Origin: Dendrophyllia cribrosa
Taxonomy: Eukaryota; Cnidaria; Anthozoa; Scleractinia; Dendrophylliidae
Direction of reading: 5' to 3'
DNA length: 64,000 nucleotides
NCBI GenBank assembly: GCA_024195265.1
Contig: JAJLRJ010000010.1
Location: forward strand, 24,194,681-24,258,680
The translations under genes and the position numbers were made by a program. Below are positions 22,566-34,690 of the stretch, piece by piece. Numbering within the stretch: position 1 is the first letter of the stretch; each line of letters starts with the position of its first letter. Below the pieces are notes generated by a model. That model searched no databases. It had not been told where the DNA came from and saw only the letters and a list, made by a program, of their open reading frames with translations.

Positions 22566-25500
22566 AATATACAATAATAATAATAATAACAATAATAATA
22601 ATAATACATTTATATAGCGTCTTTTCCCAGTGGTCCAAAAACGCTTCACAGAAGGGAAATTATAATTAAAAACTACAAATTGCCTAACTATGTCTATAAA
22701 AATAAAATATAATTCATAAAAAATACAATAACAATGCAATGAAAATTCAATGATCCATGTAAGCCTGTAAAAATAAATGTTCCTTAAGTTTCCGTTTAAA
22801 AGTTTCGACTGATTGCAAGTCTCTTAATGACTGTGGAAGGGAGTTCCACAACACTGCTGAAGCCAGGGCAAACGACCGACCGCATAAGACTTAAGATTGT
22901 ACACGGCCGGTATCTTCAAAAGGTTTTTGGAAGATGAACGAAGTGATCTTGAAGGTGTATCGGATATAAGAAGATCTGTTAAATAAGTTGGAACCTGCTT
23001 ATTGAGTGCTTTAAATGTAATCAGAAGAATCTTAAATTCTATCCGCTGTTGGATGGGTAGCCAATCGAGTTCCTTGAGGAGAGGGGTTATGTGATCATAT
23101 TTATTAGATTTAAACACTATTCTTGCAGCGCAGTTTAGTACTCGTTGGAGCCTTTGCAATAAATATTTCGGAACGCCATTCAGCAAGGAGTTGCAATAAT
23201 CAACCTTTGAAGTAACAAAGGCATGTACGAGGGTTTCGTAGTTTCGGTGTTGAGAAACCCCCTAAACTTGGAGATGTTTCGCAGGTGAAAAAAGCAGATT
23301 TACACACCGCTGTTATGTGGGGAACCATTGACAGAGAATTATCGAGAGTGACACCAATGTCCTTTGCAGTGGAGGAACAGTTAACCACCTCATCAACAAT
23401 GGTCAGATTACCGATGTTTGGTCTTGGACGATAACAAGAGGAAAAAACCAGCACCTCCGTTTTATCCTGGTTTAGCTTGAGTCGATTATGTACCATCCAA
23501 AGATCGATATCACGTACACAGGCCTCCATCCAGGTCCTGACCCGGTCCGCATCATTTGTACAGCATGATTTAAATGATATATACAGTTGCGAGTCATCAG
23601 CATAAAAATGGTAATTCATTTGATGTTGCTTGGCAATGTCACCCAATGGAGAAGTGTATAAAGAATACAAGATCGGTCCCAGAACTGAACCTTGAGGGAC
23701 ACCTTGAGTGAGACATAGTGAATTCGATGAGGTGTTATTAACTTTCCACATATTGCGTGCGGTCAGACAAATATGAGACAAGCCAGTCTAACGCTCTACC
23801 ACGAATCCCAAAACGAGTAGAAAGCCTCCGTATTAAAATCGTATGGTCTACAGTGTCAAATTCTGCAGATAAGTCAAGAAGAACGAGGATGACTGAATGA
23901 CCATTATCAATCGCGGTAACAATATCATTATGAACTTTTATTAACGCGGTCTCTGTGCTATGGAATTTCTTGTATGCAGACTGTAAGGGTTCATAAAGGT
24001 GATTATCTTCAAGATAGCTGGTTAGTTGAAGAGCCACAGCTTTCTCAATTACTTTGGACAGAAAACTCAAATTGGAGACGGGGCGGTAATTCTTAAACTC
24101 CGTCTGATCGAGATTTGGTTTCTTTAATAATGGCTTTAAAACAGTCTCTTTAAGTTTTGCCGACATAGATCCAGATTTCAATGACAAATTAACAATTCCA
24201 GTGATGACGGGCAGTAAAACATCGAGATTTGTGGTAAAAAGACTTCCAGGAATGGGATCGAGATCACAAGCCTTCTTCGCCATCGGTCGAGCTATGGAAA
24301 ACAAGTCATCAATAGGCACATCAGCAAAATAATCGAGACTGCAGGAACACACGGGTGTATCCTCGTAGAGGCGAGAGTCTTGAGGACATCGTTCATCAAG
24401 GCTATGATGAATCATGTCAATCTTGTCAACAAAAAAGTTAATAAAGCAATTAGCTAATTCAGATGAAGTGCTGTCGGGAGGATATGATATATCAGGTTGT
24501 GCATGCAGCAACTTATCAACAATTCCAAAAAGTTTTCGTTGGTCGGATTGATTGTCATTGACAATTTGAGAATAATAAATAGCCCTAGATGACCATAGAA
24601 AACGATTAACTAAGCGAGATTGCTCAGTGAACCTTAAACGATCATGCGGTAGTCGACTTTTCCTCCAATGCCTTTTCAGCTGTCTTTTTTTCCTCTTTGC
24701 AATCTTGATTTCATTAGAGTACCATGGTGCGGCTGGACGAACTGTGACTGTGCGAGTCGAGAGTGGTGCGTAAAAATTCAATATACTTAATAGTTCTGAA
24801 TTGTATAACTCAACACTTTGGGACATGTCCACAAGGTCAACTTTTAACAATGAAGATTTTTCAATGCTATCTCGGAACGCATCAGATTCGATCGATTTAA
24901 GGTTACGGCACAAGATAGTTTTCCTCTCATAACACAGCTTTCTAATATCAAGTGAACACATCAATGTAAAATGATCAGAAATCATAGGATCATGAACATC
25001 AACAGAATGTACAAAGTTTTCATCGTCATTCCGGTCAATAATCAAATCCAAGACATTAGCAGCACGATGGGTAGCTTGAGTAGCATGTAGTCTCAAATTG
25101 AACGCCCCTAGCAGATTAATAAAATTAGTCGTGGAGACGTCAGAAGAATTATCGATGTGAAAATTGAAATCACCAGTAATAATTAGTAAGGATCCAGACT
25201 TGACAACATAATCCTCAAGAAGCGAACTAAATTCTTCCATGAAGCAATTCATTGAATTATTCTCAGAGGATGAAGGAGGGCGATAGATGACTACAATGTA
25301 AACATCATTTGAAAGCACCTTCATTTGTATTCCTATGGCTTCAAAAGATCTGTAATTGGTAAAATATTCAGTAGAAACAACCATCAACGTCCGCTTAAAC
25401 ATAACGCCAACACCTCCACCCCTACCTTCTCTAGGAGCATGATAGAAACGATAACCATTTGGAACCAAATAGCCTATTGTAATTCCATCAATATCTCCAG

Positions 25501-25680
25501 GGCGAAGCCAGGTCTCAGTAATGGTAAATATATCAAAGTTCCTCTCAACAATATAATCCTTCAAAATAATAGCCTTATAACACAACTGTAAGAATGTTTT
25601 ATGCTCCTTAATTGTATAATAAGTCTGGTGTAAGTAAAGACAAGAGAATCGCACATTAAAGATATTTTGTTGCAAAAACT
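22566..25680 (-). mobile_element. CR1/L2-type LINE, nearly complete ORF2, decayed
   Basis: Minus-strand non-LTR retrotransposon. ORF2 runs from about 25675 to 22749. The 3' UTR follows, with AAGCGTTTTTGGACCACTGG, and the element ends in an ATT-type microsatellite tail at 22566-22610, typical of CR1/L2-like LINEs. The 5' boundary is uncertain: the sequence at 25680-25865 is open but not recognisable as LINE. No target duplication could be fixed because of the simple-repeat tail. Confidence 0.9.
22749..25675 (-). pseudogene. LINE ORF2: apurinic endonuclease and reverse transcriptase, three frameshifts
   Basis: Frame 1 (25675-23738) starts near KAIILKDYIVERNFDIFTIT and contains the endonuclease: ETWLRPGD, VVIYRPPSSS, IITGDFNFHID and DHFTLMCSL. 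Then comes RT: NYRPVSNLSFLSKVIEKAV, LQSAYKKFHSTETALI and LLDLSAEFDTVDH (motif A). After a frameshift near 23770 it continues [20 protein letters not shown] and [10 protein letters not shown] (motif C). A further shift near 23200 gives YLLQRLQRVLNCAARIVF and LDWLPIQQRIEFKI, and a last shift near 22870 gives LWNSLPQSLRDLQSVETFK, ending at 22749. The protein nicks target DNA and primes cDNA synthesis. Motifs are intact but frames are broken. Confidence 0.9.
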
Positions 25681-25869
25681 AGCCAGAAGACAAAAAGAGT
25701 AACGTTTACTACTTTAACGGAAAACTTAGAATGCTTTGAGTTTTTCCGAGTAAAAATATTAAAACTCTCTGAATATCTATCTTCAGAAGAAATCACTTCC
25801 CCTTGAAACAAAAATCCAACTTTGGTCAAATCATTCACTTGTAAGTAGATGACTTTCATACCCACCAGG

Positions 25870-27328
25870 CCTTGTTAGTGGCAAATACTCTTACACGTAT
25901 TCAGGCCTGTAACCCATATACACCCCGATGTGTGAAAGATAATGGCTTCTTATAGTCTTGACAACGCATGATGGGTACATCTTTCTATTTCTCTCCCCAG
26001 ATTTTAATATTGGAGATAGATGCGCGTAAATTACGTACCTTGTTTCGGCATGGTTTCGATTGCGAACCATACTTGCACTGCTCCGAGCAAATCACACCTT
26101 GTGTTTTGCAAGGGCAACCACGATTTGTATTTGTTGCTGTCCGCTACATCATTTACAACAAGAAAATCCAATCTCACTCGAACCACTCCTTTCCTCAACA
26201 AGGCAGCTAAAAAATGGAGATAGGAGCAAGATTTCTAATGAGACTTCTTACAAACACCTATCAATCAAAGTACCGAAAATACAAAAGAAAACAACTCTTA
26301 ATTTTCCATCGACCCTAACACTATGACTGTGAAACCCACTGTAACAGAGAAAGTGTACGCTCTACAGCATTCGCTATTTTGTACAACTATACATTTTTTT
26401 CTAAATATCAATCTATTGACATCACTTAAATTCCTTCCAAATGAACAACCTTGCGTACTACAACATAATATCTTTCATTACAATCAATGTGTACAACAAG
26501 TTAATATACCTTTCAAATTCTCATTAAAAATAACCTCCATTTTTTCATTTACTAAACTAAAGTTAATCACATCTTAAGTCTGACTTCCATTTTTACTTTT
26601 CTATAGTAAGATGCTAAGATAGAAGTATTTGCGACATGATTTTAGTCACTGCTAGCTCAAATAATATATTAGCTTACTGATAGACAAACCTCTGATTTTG
26701 TCACCTCACAATATAACACGATCGACGGGAAATAATCCAGAAACATTCGGCTCTTGTGCTTCCATGCCTTCAAAGTACTTGAATAAGTTTCAAAAGGGTT
26801 TAAAAAAATGTTATACAAACACTTAAGCACGTGCTTACCAGCACAAAGTCGACCCGGTCTTGCCAAATTCAAAATGGCGACTGTTTGCAAGTTTCCATGC
26901 GGTAGCGTAACGTGGATATGACAAGTTAATGACATACCAATACCCTGGGGAAATTAACAATAGGTCCGGGGTTACTCCCCAAAAATTTTAGTGGCGGTGT
27001 GTGGCGTCCTTCTTGAAATCCTTATCCTATTACAAAACATATCCTTTACCGCCTTATAGCTTATATAAAGGACTACCCCCCGGACAAAAGTTACAACTGA
27101 GAAACCATCACTACACATCTAATACACATGTCCACTACATCTCGTTTTGCGCAAGCGCATTAACGAGATAAAAACGACTATAAACCGAAAAAGAAAAGTG
27201 GAAACGTTTTCCCCCTATATAAGTGCAGTGGCACTGGACCTCGGGAAAAAGGTACAGAAACTGATAACATTACTTGATATTTTGTATAACATTTCGTTTT
27301 CCAACGTATTTAAAATAAATACCTCCTA
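25870..27328. other. No gene recognised
   Basis: Several short open stretches at 25968-26577 (plus) and 26669-26935 (minus) overlap each other and have no recognisable motifs. A GGCGGTGTGTGGCGTCC phrase lies near 26992. I cannot support a gene. Confidence 0.55.
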
Positions 27329-27453
27329 TTAGCCTCGTTTTTCTCGGTCAGTACCGTAAGTTACGGACGGAGTTTTTTCCCTGCTGGCCATAAATCGAGG
27401 GGAAAAAACGAGGATCCGTAACTTACGGTACGGAGCGACAAAAACGAGGCTAA
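27329..27453. repeat. 125-bp foldback MITE
   Basis: TTAGCCTCGTTTTTCTCG...ACCGTAAGTTACGGA on the left is mirrored by TCCGTAACTTACGGT...ACAAAAACGAGGCTAA on the right. A TA lies at each end. Confidence 0.8.
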
Positions 27454-29387
27454 TAAGACATTTATTATATCTCTCAATCGGAAATAAAAGAAAACCTTTC
27501 AAGTCAAAAAATGGACGGCTTCATTTGACAAGAAAGCAAAGAAAAGAAAGCAAAGAGCAAATTTTATTGGCTTTCAAAAATAGTGTTATCTCTCCTCGAT
27601 TCAGCGTGAACTTGCGTGGCTCTTGATTAAATGTAGGGACGACGGAAACCTGACACAAGGTAGTTTTGTTTGAAAATAATTCTTAGTTACTGGCTAAGAC
27701 ATGTGGCACGAGGAAACGAAGAATGAAAACGCCGCGATAAAATCGCCAATTAAAAACAAACGTGTTTGTTAATCTGGAAAATGTGGCAGCATTTCTGTCT
27801 ACAGCGGTGAACAAAAAATCTCTCAAAAAGATCACTGAAAATATCTCCTCATCAAACACTCCAAGTTGTTTTTGGCTTTTTGTTGAATCGTGCTTTAGTG
27901 GCTTCATGTCGAATTTTGTGCATGGATGAGTTTGAATTTCAATCGTACCTGACAAACTTTCAGCGTGAGCTGCAGCAAGAGCGTATTTGCGAATACGCAA
28001 GAGTTGTTTTCATGGAATCCACTGCAAGTACAAAAATTTCGCTGAGGAATCAAGGTACACTTTTGGCGTAATTCTGTAGCTTCAAGTTTGTTCTTATTGG
28101 AGCCACTTCCTCAAACGATAACTCTGGCCTTTCGTTTTATATAAGCTTAACTAGACAAGAACTTGATCGAACTGATAAAGTTTGCCGATGGAAATCGTTT
28201 CAAGTTGTTTTGCAGCTTAATGTTTTCCGTAGAGAAGTTTTCTTTCGAAGAAAGGTACTCTTTTGTCAATGCTGAATTAAATTGTTAGAGTTAAACCAAT
28301 TTACCGAGTTCCTAGAGTTTTTTAAAACTTACAACCTAAAAGCTAAAGACCAAAACAATAAGCATGTAAGTTTATACTAGCGCTTATACTCGAGAAAAAT
28401 GTCAACGCTTTTTGATTCGCGGCTAATGAGTTTCTTGCTAATCGAAGAGAGTTTTTGTAACCTGACATGTTAACCCATTTAGCTCCAAACGTTTCATCTG
28501 GATAATTTTTTAATGTGGAAAACAACTTTTATAAGCGGATGCTAGGCCAATGCTTGGACTCTCAAATTTTGCTGGCCGTACTGTGAAAAACCGACCGGAA
28601 AATCGACCAATCATAGCGCGCGTACTACCTGAGAGATATAAGAAAAACTTAAACGAAACAAGGCAAGGTTCGAGATGACTGACTAACGTAGAATGATAAA
28701 TATTTCCTTAATCTTTCAAACCCTTAAATAGTTCCGAGATGTCCCATGACGACAGGCAAGCCTCTATATAGTGCCGTCAGAATAATAATTTATGACTACA
28801 ATGCAGGTCATTACTGTTGGGACACTTACCAAAATACTAGTCAAATAATCTCTCTCCCCCAAGCAATGTTGAGATTTGACGATCGAAAGGACATTTACAC
28901 AGAAAAGCTATTTACCTACATTGGTCAACATTGGTTTGGGGGGAAGGGGGGATACGCTTGAATTGCGGCCCCAAAGATAACTATAGTAGTATTACGTTAT
29001 TATTTTTCATAGTTTTCACAGGTGTTCCAGCTACTTTTGACCTCCACTGTAGTTCGTTCCTACGTCACTCAGATGCCAGAAATTACATTTTATGACGTGT
29101 ACATCCTTTTGTGGAAAGAGCCAATCGTGCTGTAACATCTGGTGGAAGATGTACAATTTGTACTGCCTTTTGTTCATTGGACTTTGCTTTGTTGAAATCG
29201 AAACAAGGGTTCACTAAAGAGTAAAGATATGGCTCGCTGGGTTGAATATTATTTTTTGCGGTCGGTGAACAAGAACATTCTTGGTGGTTTTCATCAAAGT
29301 GTTGAATTGAAGGAATATATTCGGATTAAATTAAATGGATATAAAGCGATTAAATTAAATCAATCAAGACATATTAAATGAAATGGA
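27454..29387. other. No gene recognised
   Basis: Short open stretches only (for example 27880-28071 and 28746-28961 on the plus strand), without motifs or splice context. G-rich run at 28937-28951. Confidence 0.55.
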
Positions 29388-29505
29388 TTTAAAAAAAAAT
29401 TCCATAAATATAAATATTAAATTGAACAAATAAAAAAAAAAATCCATAAGTATAAATATAAATTGAACAAATAAAAAAAATATTACATAAATATAAATAC
29501 TGAAT
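29388..29505. repeat. AT-rich tandem repeat, about 45 bp, three copies
   Basis: Unit AAAAAATCCATAAATATAAA then TTGAACAAATAAAAA, repeated with small changes. Confidence 0.75.
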
Positions 29506-29983
29506 TGAATATATATCAAATTATTGAATATTGCTACAATCGGTTTGCCATAGTTAGAAGCTTGAACGCGCCGCTTACGTAAGGTAGCAGAGATCATAAA
29601 GACTAATTTGCGAAAGTGTTCCTAGTCTACAAACTATGTTACAACAAGACGCTGTACACAGCTTGAACTCGTGGCGTTTTTAAATTATTGCAGCATTGTC
29701 TCCCGAGTGTTTTGAGTGCTTTTACGGAGAAACAGAAGCTTAAAATTATGTCTAATCAAAGGCTCCTAAGAGACAACCCGTGTAGAAGAAATGCGAACGC
29801 GTAACGCAATATTGCCGTAAGCTTACGTTTCCACACTGACACGGTTCGATATTTAAAAAAAAAAAAATTAAACGTAAGGATTTTTGACGAACGGGAAAAA
29901 AAAACAGAACATCACTTTCATAATGTCTAGTCCGAAGGGAAAAAAAAAACAGGACAAAAAAAAAAAGAAAGAAAAAAAAAGAA

Positions 29984-30056
29984 GTCTTGAGCATGACTTG
30001 AACTCGGGCCGTCCGGGGCTAAGCCAAAACATCTACCCACTGCGCTATCGAAGAAC
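29984..30056 (-). ncRNA. tRNA-like locus (SINE head or tRNA pseudogene)
   Basis: Read on the minus strand it has an A box (TAGCGCAGTGGGTAGA) and a B box (GAGTTCAAGTC) at tRNA spacing. An anticodon arm TTTGG-CTTAGCC-CCGGA would give a UAG (Leu-type) anticodon. The D and T stems pair poorly and the acceptor needs a bulge, so it is not a working tRNA. A T-rich run directly downstream on the same strand could end RNA polymerase III transcription. Best read as a tRNA-derived SINE head or pseudogene. Confidence 0.5.
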
Positions 30057-30525
30057 ACTTGGCCGATATGGTCTAAATTTTATTATTTTAAGGTAGATAC
30101 GCATCAAAACGCGTGTCTCAGTTGAAAAATCCTTTTAAATAGATTTTAACGTTGCACTAAAAACTCCAAATGCGAAACATCTTTAAGCTTATTGTTGTTT
30201 ATATTCGTATAAATCAAATCAATTATTGTTATCGCTGGATTCACGTTGTTCTTGTTACGAAACGTATTCGTAACAAAGCATTTAATACTCTCGAAGTTTA
30301 CAGCTGATGGAATTGAGGAGCGAGTGAGTGAGTGAGTGAGAGAGAATTTTATTAAGTCACCGTTTCCGATAACCCGTGCATTATGCTTGCGTGTATACAA
30401 GGGTTTAAAAGTAAGACTACACTACATTCACTACATTCAGTAGCCGACACTTCAAAGCTCGATCGCTAAGCAAATTGCAAGTTAAATAAAACACAAAACT
30501 TGCCGGAACAAAAATCCCACAGGAA

Positions 30526-30602
30526 TTACCCTGGGAGCAGAGCCTCTTTCGATCCTCCTAGAAAAATCGGGAGGAAGAAAGAGACTCTGCTAGCGGCCTC
30601 GA
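30526..30602 (+). repeat. MITE-like repeat (CCCTGGGAGCAGAG family)
   Basis: ACCCTGGGAGCAGAGCCTC...TCTGCTAGCGGCCTCGACA. An inverted copy lies at 37333-37412. Related CCCTGGGAGCAGT at 31490 shares the first bases. Confidence 0.75.
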
Positions 30603-30690
30603 CAATTCCTATTGAGCATGCTCCAAATTCAAATGTAACCGAGCCTTTCCAAGCCTCACTTTCAAAATGGGTTAGCGCGCCATTTCCTCC

Positions 30691-31143
30691 ATGTTTATAT
30701 GCGAGCAGTGTGTTTTACAGAATGATTTCAACCCCGAGCAATTCCATCGTGGATTGCCCGGTGTTTTCAGCTCTCCGAAAACTCCCGTTAAAAAGTCGGT
30801 ATCGAAAACAAGAGCAAAAACGAAAGACACGATTTGTCTTATTTGCGGAATTTGCCTCATCGGCGAACGATGTACTTACAATGTTGAGCAGCACAGAGGC
30901 CTTCGTCAAAAACTGGAATCCATTTTGGAGGAGACTATCGACTGCAATGCTAATTCATGTCGTGTATGTAGACCTTGCGGCCGCAGGGTCGAAGCCCTGG
31001 ATAAAACGTTCAATGTTGTCATGGAACAAGTGCGGGAGCTTCGAGGGAAATACTCTTCGGCTTGTCTAAGGAATGTCACTGTGAAGCGACTGTTGAAAGT
31101 TGAGACCTGTACTAAACGTTTTCTCTTAACTTTACTGGTGTAG
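30691..31143 (+). CDS. Zinc-associated-domain-like protein, probable first exon
   Basis: Start ATG at 30691 (MFICEQCVLQND); 150 codons to a stop at 31141. Cysteine pairs are CEQC, then CLICGIC and CRVCRPC, about 50 residues apart, the last followed by a helical segment RRVEALDKTFNVVMEQV. This spacing resembles the zinc-binding N-terminal module (ZAD or THAP-like) seen before zinc-finger or transposase regions in cnidarian proteins. The module would bind zinc and mediate dimerisation or DNA contact. No downstream exon was found in the next 5 kb, so it may be a lone first exon or a fragment. Function unknown; the MITE at 30526 lies 90 bp upstream. Confidence 0.45.
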   Translation: MFICEQCVLQNDFNPEQFHRGLPGVFSSPKTPVKKSVSKTRAKTKDTICLICGICLIGERCTYNVEQHRGLRQKLESILEETIDCNANSCRVCRPCGRRVEALDKTFNVVMEQVRELRGKYSSACLRNVTVKRLLKVETCTKRFLLTLLV

Positions 31144-31483
31144 CTGTGATTGAATATCATAGATGTATCATGATGGGAATGTTTAAACTATTAGGAGTCA
31201 CCTTAAACAAACAAAATCCCCTGACTGATGGCAAGTTGAAGTCAATCTGTTTATGAGAAACTTTACTGTGATGGTACTTGTGTTGTAGATTACTGCATTT
31301 GGACTATTGAGCTCAGAATTATTGAATATAAGCTCAGAGTACAAATTCTTCTTACTGAGTGACATATATTTGTTATGTATGTTGGGCAAATTTCCCTTTA
31401 ATTTTGTTATCTTTCCCCATACTGTTTGTGATCTGCTAGATATTGGGAGGATAAATTAGATGCTAATTACTTTTGTCAAGGGT

Positions 31484-31675
31484 TAACTACCCTGGGAGCA
31501 GTCGCCTTCAATCTCCTTATTAGAATCAGGATTCAACTTTTTTTGGAGATGGAAGGAGACTACGCTCACAAGGTAAGGGTTAGCCTGGGACCGGGCTCCT
31601 GAGTGGCGAAAGCCCTGTTCCCCAGTTATTTTGCCCTATTTCCCCACTCAGGGGCCTGATCCCAGGCTAGGTAAG
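31484..31675. repeat. Two adjacent palindromic MITE-like repeats
   Basis: 31490-31570 carries CCCTGGGAGCAGTCGCC with an inverted GGAGACTACGCTC partner. 31584-31671 is a foldback: AGCCTGGGACCGGGCTCC and CCACTCAGGGGCCTGATCCC. Confidence 0.65.
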
Positions 31676-31833
31676 GGTTGAAATAGCTTACAAAAAATAC
31701 ATATTAAAAGTCTAAAATTTATTGTGACATTCAAATAAGATATTTCAGGTTGCTTTATATTCATGTGCAACAAACTCCTTACAATGTAAATTTAAGCACT
31801 CTAGCAAAAGTAATTTTCCCATTAGGGTGCTGC

Positions 31834-31866
<33 letters not shown>

Positions 31867-32540
31867 GGTTTAATATCAGCGTTTCCACAAAGGTGGCTCT
31901 TCATCTGATATAAACTACAATAATATTTGAAATATTAAATAATACATAAAAAACAATACAATTTAGTATAATAACAAGATAAAATCTAGTATAAAAAAAA
32001 AAATTTTATAAAGTTACTAAAGTTGTATATACTAAATCGCGTGCTCTGATTGGCTACTCAAACTCGGAATAATGTGCTACCCACCTCCCAACTCATTTTG
32101 TGCTCGAATTTATTTGTAAAAAACTTTAATTTGCAGTTTTCGCAGTATTTTGTTTTGGGATTTTATGTCACTGATTTGAAATATACTAAAACAATTATTC
32201 CCCTCAGTGTCAGTGACAGTGGTGGATATTTAGCGGCTTGAGCAGTGAATATCCACCACTAGTCACCTTCACTTCGTGGAATAATTTTTGATTATTACAT
32301 ACAACACTGTACATGTAAATATAAAAATTTGTTCAATGTAAAAAAAATATGGTTACAGTCCAACCATGCTTTACAGATACTCATGATATTCTTGGTCCGG
32401 TTCTGTTGACATAACAATAATAGTTATTTACACCTGAGAGCATAAGCAGCCCAAATGACTTTTCAATTCTTTCTCTCTTTTGGCCAATTAGCTGATATTT
32501 TGCCTGTGACCTGTAATTCACTCTTACTTTACATTTTAGA
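31676..32540. other. LINE-type tail and repeat DNA, no gene
   Basis: An ATA/ATT microsatellite at 31837-31866 is followed by ATATCAGCGTTTCCACAAAGG, similar in layout to a minus-strand LINE 3' end. 32030-32290 contains GGTGGATATTTAGCGGC and its near-inverted partner ATATCCACCACTAG, probably a MITE. Confidence 0.5.
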
Positions 32541-32707
32541 ATAGACGATTTTCGTATTCTCGGTATTTAACTGGAACTAGCTTGCAGACGAGGCTCATGC
32601 GGGGCATTCTTTTCACATGCAAATATTTTTTAATGATATTCCCCCGCATGAGCCTCCATTGCAAGCTAGTTCCCGTTCAATACCGAGAATACGAATATTG
32701 TCTATTT
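32541..32707. repeat. 167-bp foldback MITE
   Basis: ATAGACGATTTTCGTATTCT and GGAACTAGCTTGCA on the left pair with the inverted sequence on the right (TGCAAGCTAGTTCC, AATACGAATATTGTCTAT). Spacer about 40 bp, containing the inverted GCTCATGCGGG pair. Confidence 0.85.
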
Positions 32708-34429
32708 GGTTGACATCGCATGAAAATTAGTTAATTTGTTGCCCAAATTTCAGTCAAATCAAGCAGTTTCCACGCAAAGACTGCTACTGGTTTTGGCATT
32801 ACAGATGATTTAAGTGCTTGTCGCATAGAAATCAATCGCTCTCTCTCTCTCTCCTCACCTTCATCTTGTTTTGAAAACCCCATTCTCACTTTGCCATAAC
32901 AACACCAGATGTTTTTCTCTGCAATAGAATTCATTACCTTCTCAAACAAGGCTTTCGATGTTTCGAGGGCACCAAGGTCAATGAGGCTGTTTTGATTTTT
33001 GATATTTTTTCTTTGCTAAATAAATAACAAACTCCCCACGCAAGAGTTGTTTTGTTTTTTGTCTTGTATATATTTCCTCCGTTTAAAAACTGATTATGGC
33101 CTAAACTAGGTTCTACCTGTCTTAAAGAACAAATTCTAAAGTAAGCGTCCACAAATAGTCCTTTGTTTACTCTTTCTCCACTAAAAGCAAGTCCTGTTTG
33201 TATTTGATCTCTATAGGGAAGATATCAATGACGTCACCAATTGTTATTAATGTGCCAACCAGAGCCTTATTGGCTGCCGAAACAAAGGGTTCTTTTGTTC
33301 CAGTGGCTGGCACATTTGAATAAGAAAAATAATGTTTGTAAACAGATGTCATCCCTATAATAATGAGGGATATTGTTCATAGCTATTTTCCTCTGACACG
33401 GCCGACTGCAAGGAGGCCGTGGGGTAAGATCTGTAGGGGTTGAGTTATTCCTGGAAGGTTCTGTGTGGGTGAGTTAACCCCAACCTCGTCCCCAGGGTCT
33501 TCTCAGTTTTCAATATGGCGGCGCTTCGTGAGAAGACCCTGGCACACAGCAGATCACGTGATCAAAATCTCCACTATTTGTGGAGATGTTTCAAAATGGC
33601 GGCCAAGGAAAAAGGTGAGAAGATCTGGGTACGAGATAGCAAACCAAGAGGAAAACAAACAAAATGGCGGCCAAGGAATGATTTCTGTGGAGCCAAGTGG
33701 AACCATTTATCGACCTGTAAAGTTTTTCTTTACATTGCCGTTTCAAGAAAAATGATACACAGGCAATGAAGGTAAAAATTCGAAACGCCGCAGCTTACGA
33801 AACATCCTATATTATAGTATTTTCGGCTCCTTTTCAAACGATCACGCCCGCAAGCAACAAAATAGCATGAAGATTTTTGTGGTAATATTTTTTTCGATTT
33901 AACCGTCGATGCTTTTGCCGTTGCTCTTGCGCAGTTATAACCGTTTTGTTGGCATTTTACTCCTACTTGATCTTTTACTCAGAAATGGTTTGCTGATCCA
34001 GTCAGAACACTGATAACAGCAAAATATGTTAAATAAAGTGCTTTCTATTTACTCGTTTCCGGGAATATATCTCCCACCAAGTTAACATTTGAAAAAAAAA
34101 AAGGAAAAGTGAAGACAAGTCAAGTATTTTTCCCATATTTGTGAGAGGTGTTTGTCACAATTGTTTCTGAGGAAAACATGTACAACTTATGTTGGAAATG
34201 ACAGTAGTGTGATTGGTGTATTTTATTACCAATAAATCAAATAAAACAGCAAAATTGAAAATTGTTCCATTTCCAAATGCAGCTACATCCGCCCTAAATG
34301 GTAATCAGGGGATGTGGCAGTATGAAACCAGATGGAAGATGAAACCAGATGAAACCAGAAAATAAACAAGTCATGGGCCAAAGCTAATCGTCCCCCAATT
34401 TAAAAATTATCAAAATCTTTAATTCCAAA
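32708..34429. other. No gene; contains a CCCAGGGTCTTCTC-type MITE at 33480-33570
   Basis: CTCTCTCTCTCT at 32840. The repeat at 33480-33570 reads CAACCTCGTCCCCAGGGTCT, then AGAAGACCCTGG, the inverted partner, then CAGATCACGTGATC. Four NNAAAATGGCGGC phrases lie within 33510-33670. No coding exon recognised. Confidence 0.55.
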
Positions 34430-34690
34430 TACATACATACATACAAACTTTATTCTCGTCCCAAAAAGGCTTTTCAGAGAATACATGAAAAAAAAACTGA
34501 ATGACAACCTATTTGATAAAATAAGATAAAAAGAAATAAAATAAAATAAAGAATATAAGATATCTACAGAGGCAATATAATCAAATCTATATAGTAAATT
34601 ACATGATTAAGTTACGTTGTACTGTCCATGAAGTCTTTTAATAAAAAGTTCTTTAATTTTCGTTTGAATTCTTACACACACCTCCCTGCC
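34430..34690 (-). mobile_element. Truncated LINE 3' end
   Basis: On the minus strand AAAGCCTTTTTGGGACGAGA precedes AATAAAGTTTGTATG and an (ATGT)n tail (34430-34446). The segment 34615-34670 resembles the C-terminal and 3' UTR region of the LINE at 22.7 kb (TCCATGAAGTC...GTTCTTTAATTTTCGTTTGA). Likely a 5'-truncated copy. Confidence 0.5.

Noticed and set aside
25968..26577. Overlapping plus-strand open frames as a gene
   Set aside because: Three frames overlap with no motif, splice signal or codon pattern to favour one.
29984..30056. A functional leucine tRNA gene
   Set aside because: The D and T stems and the acceptor stem pair too poorly.
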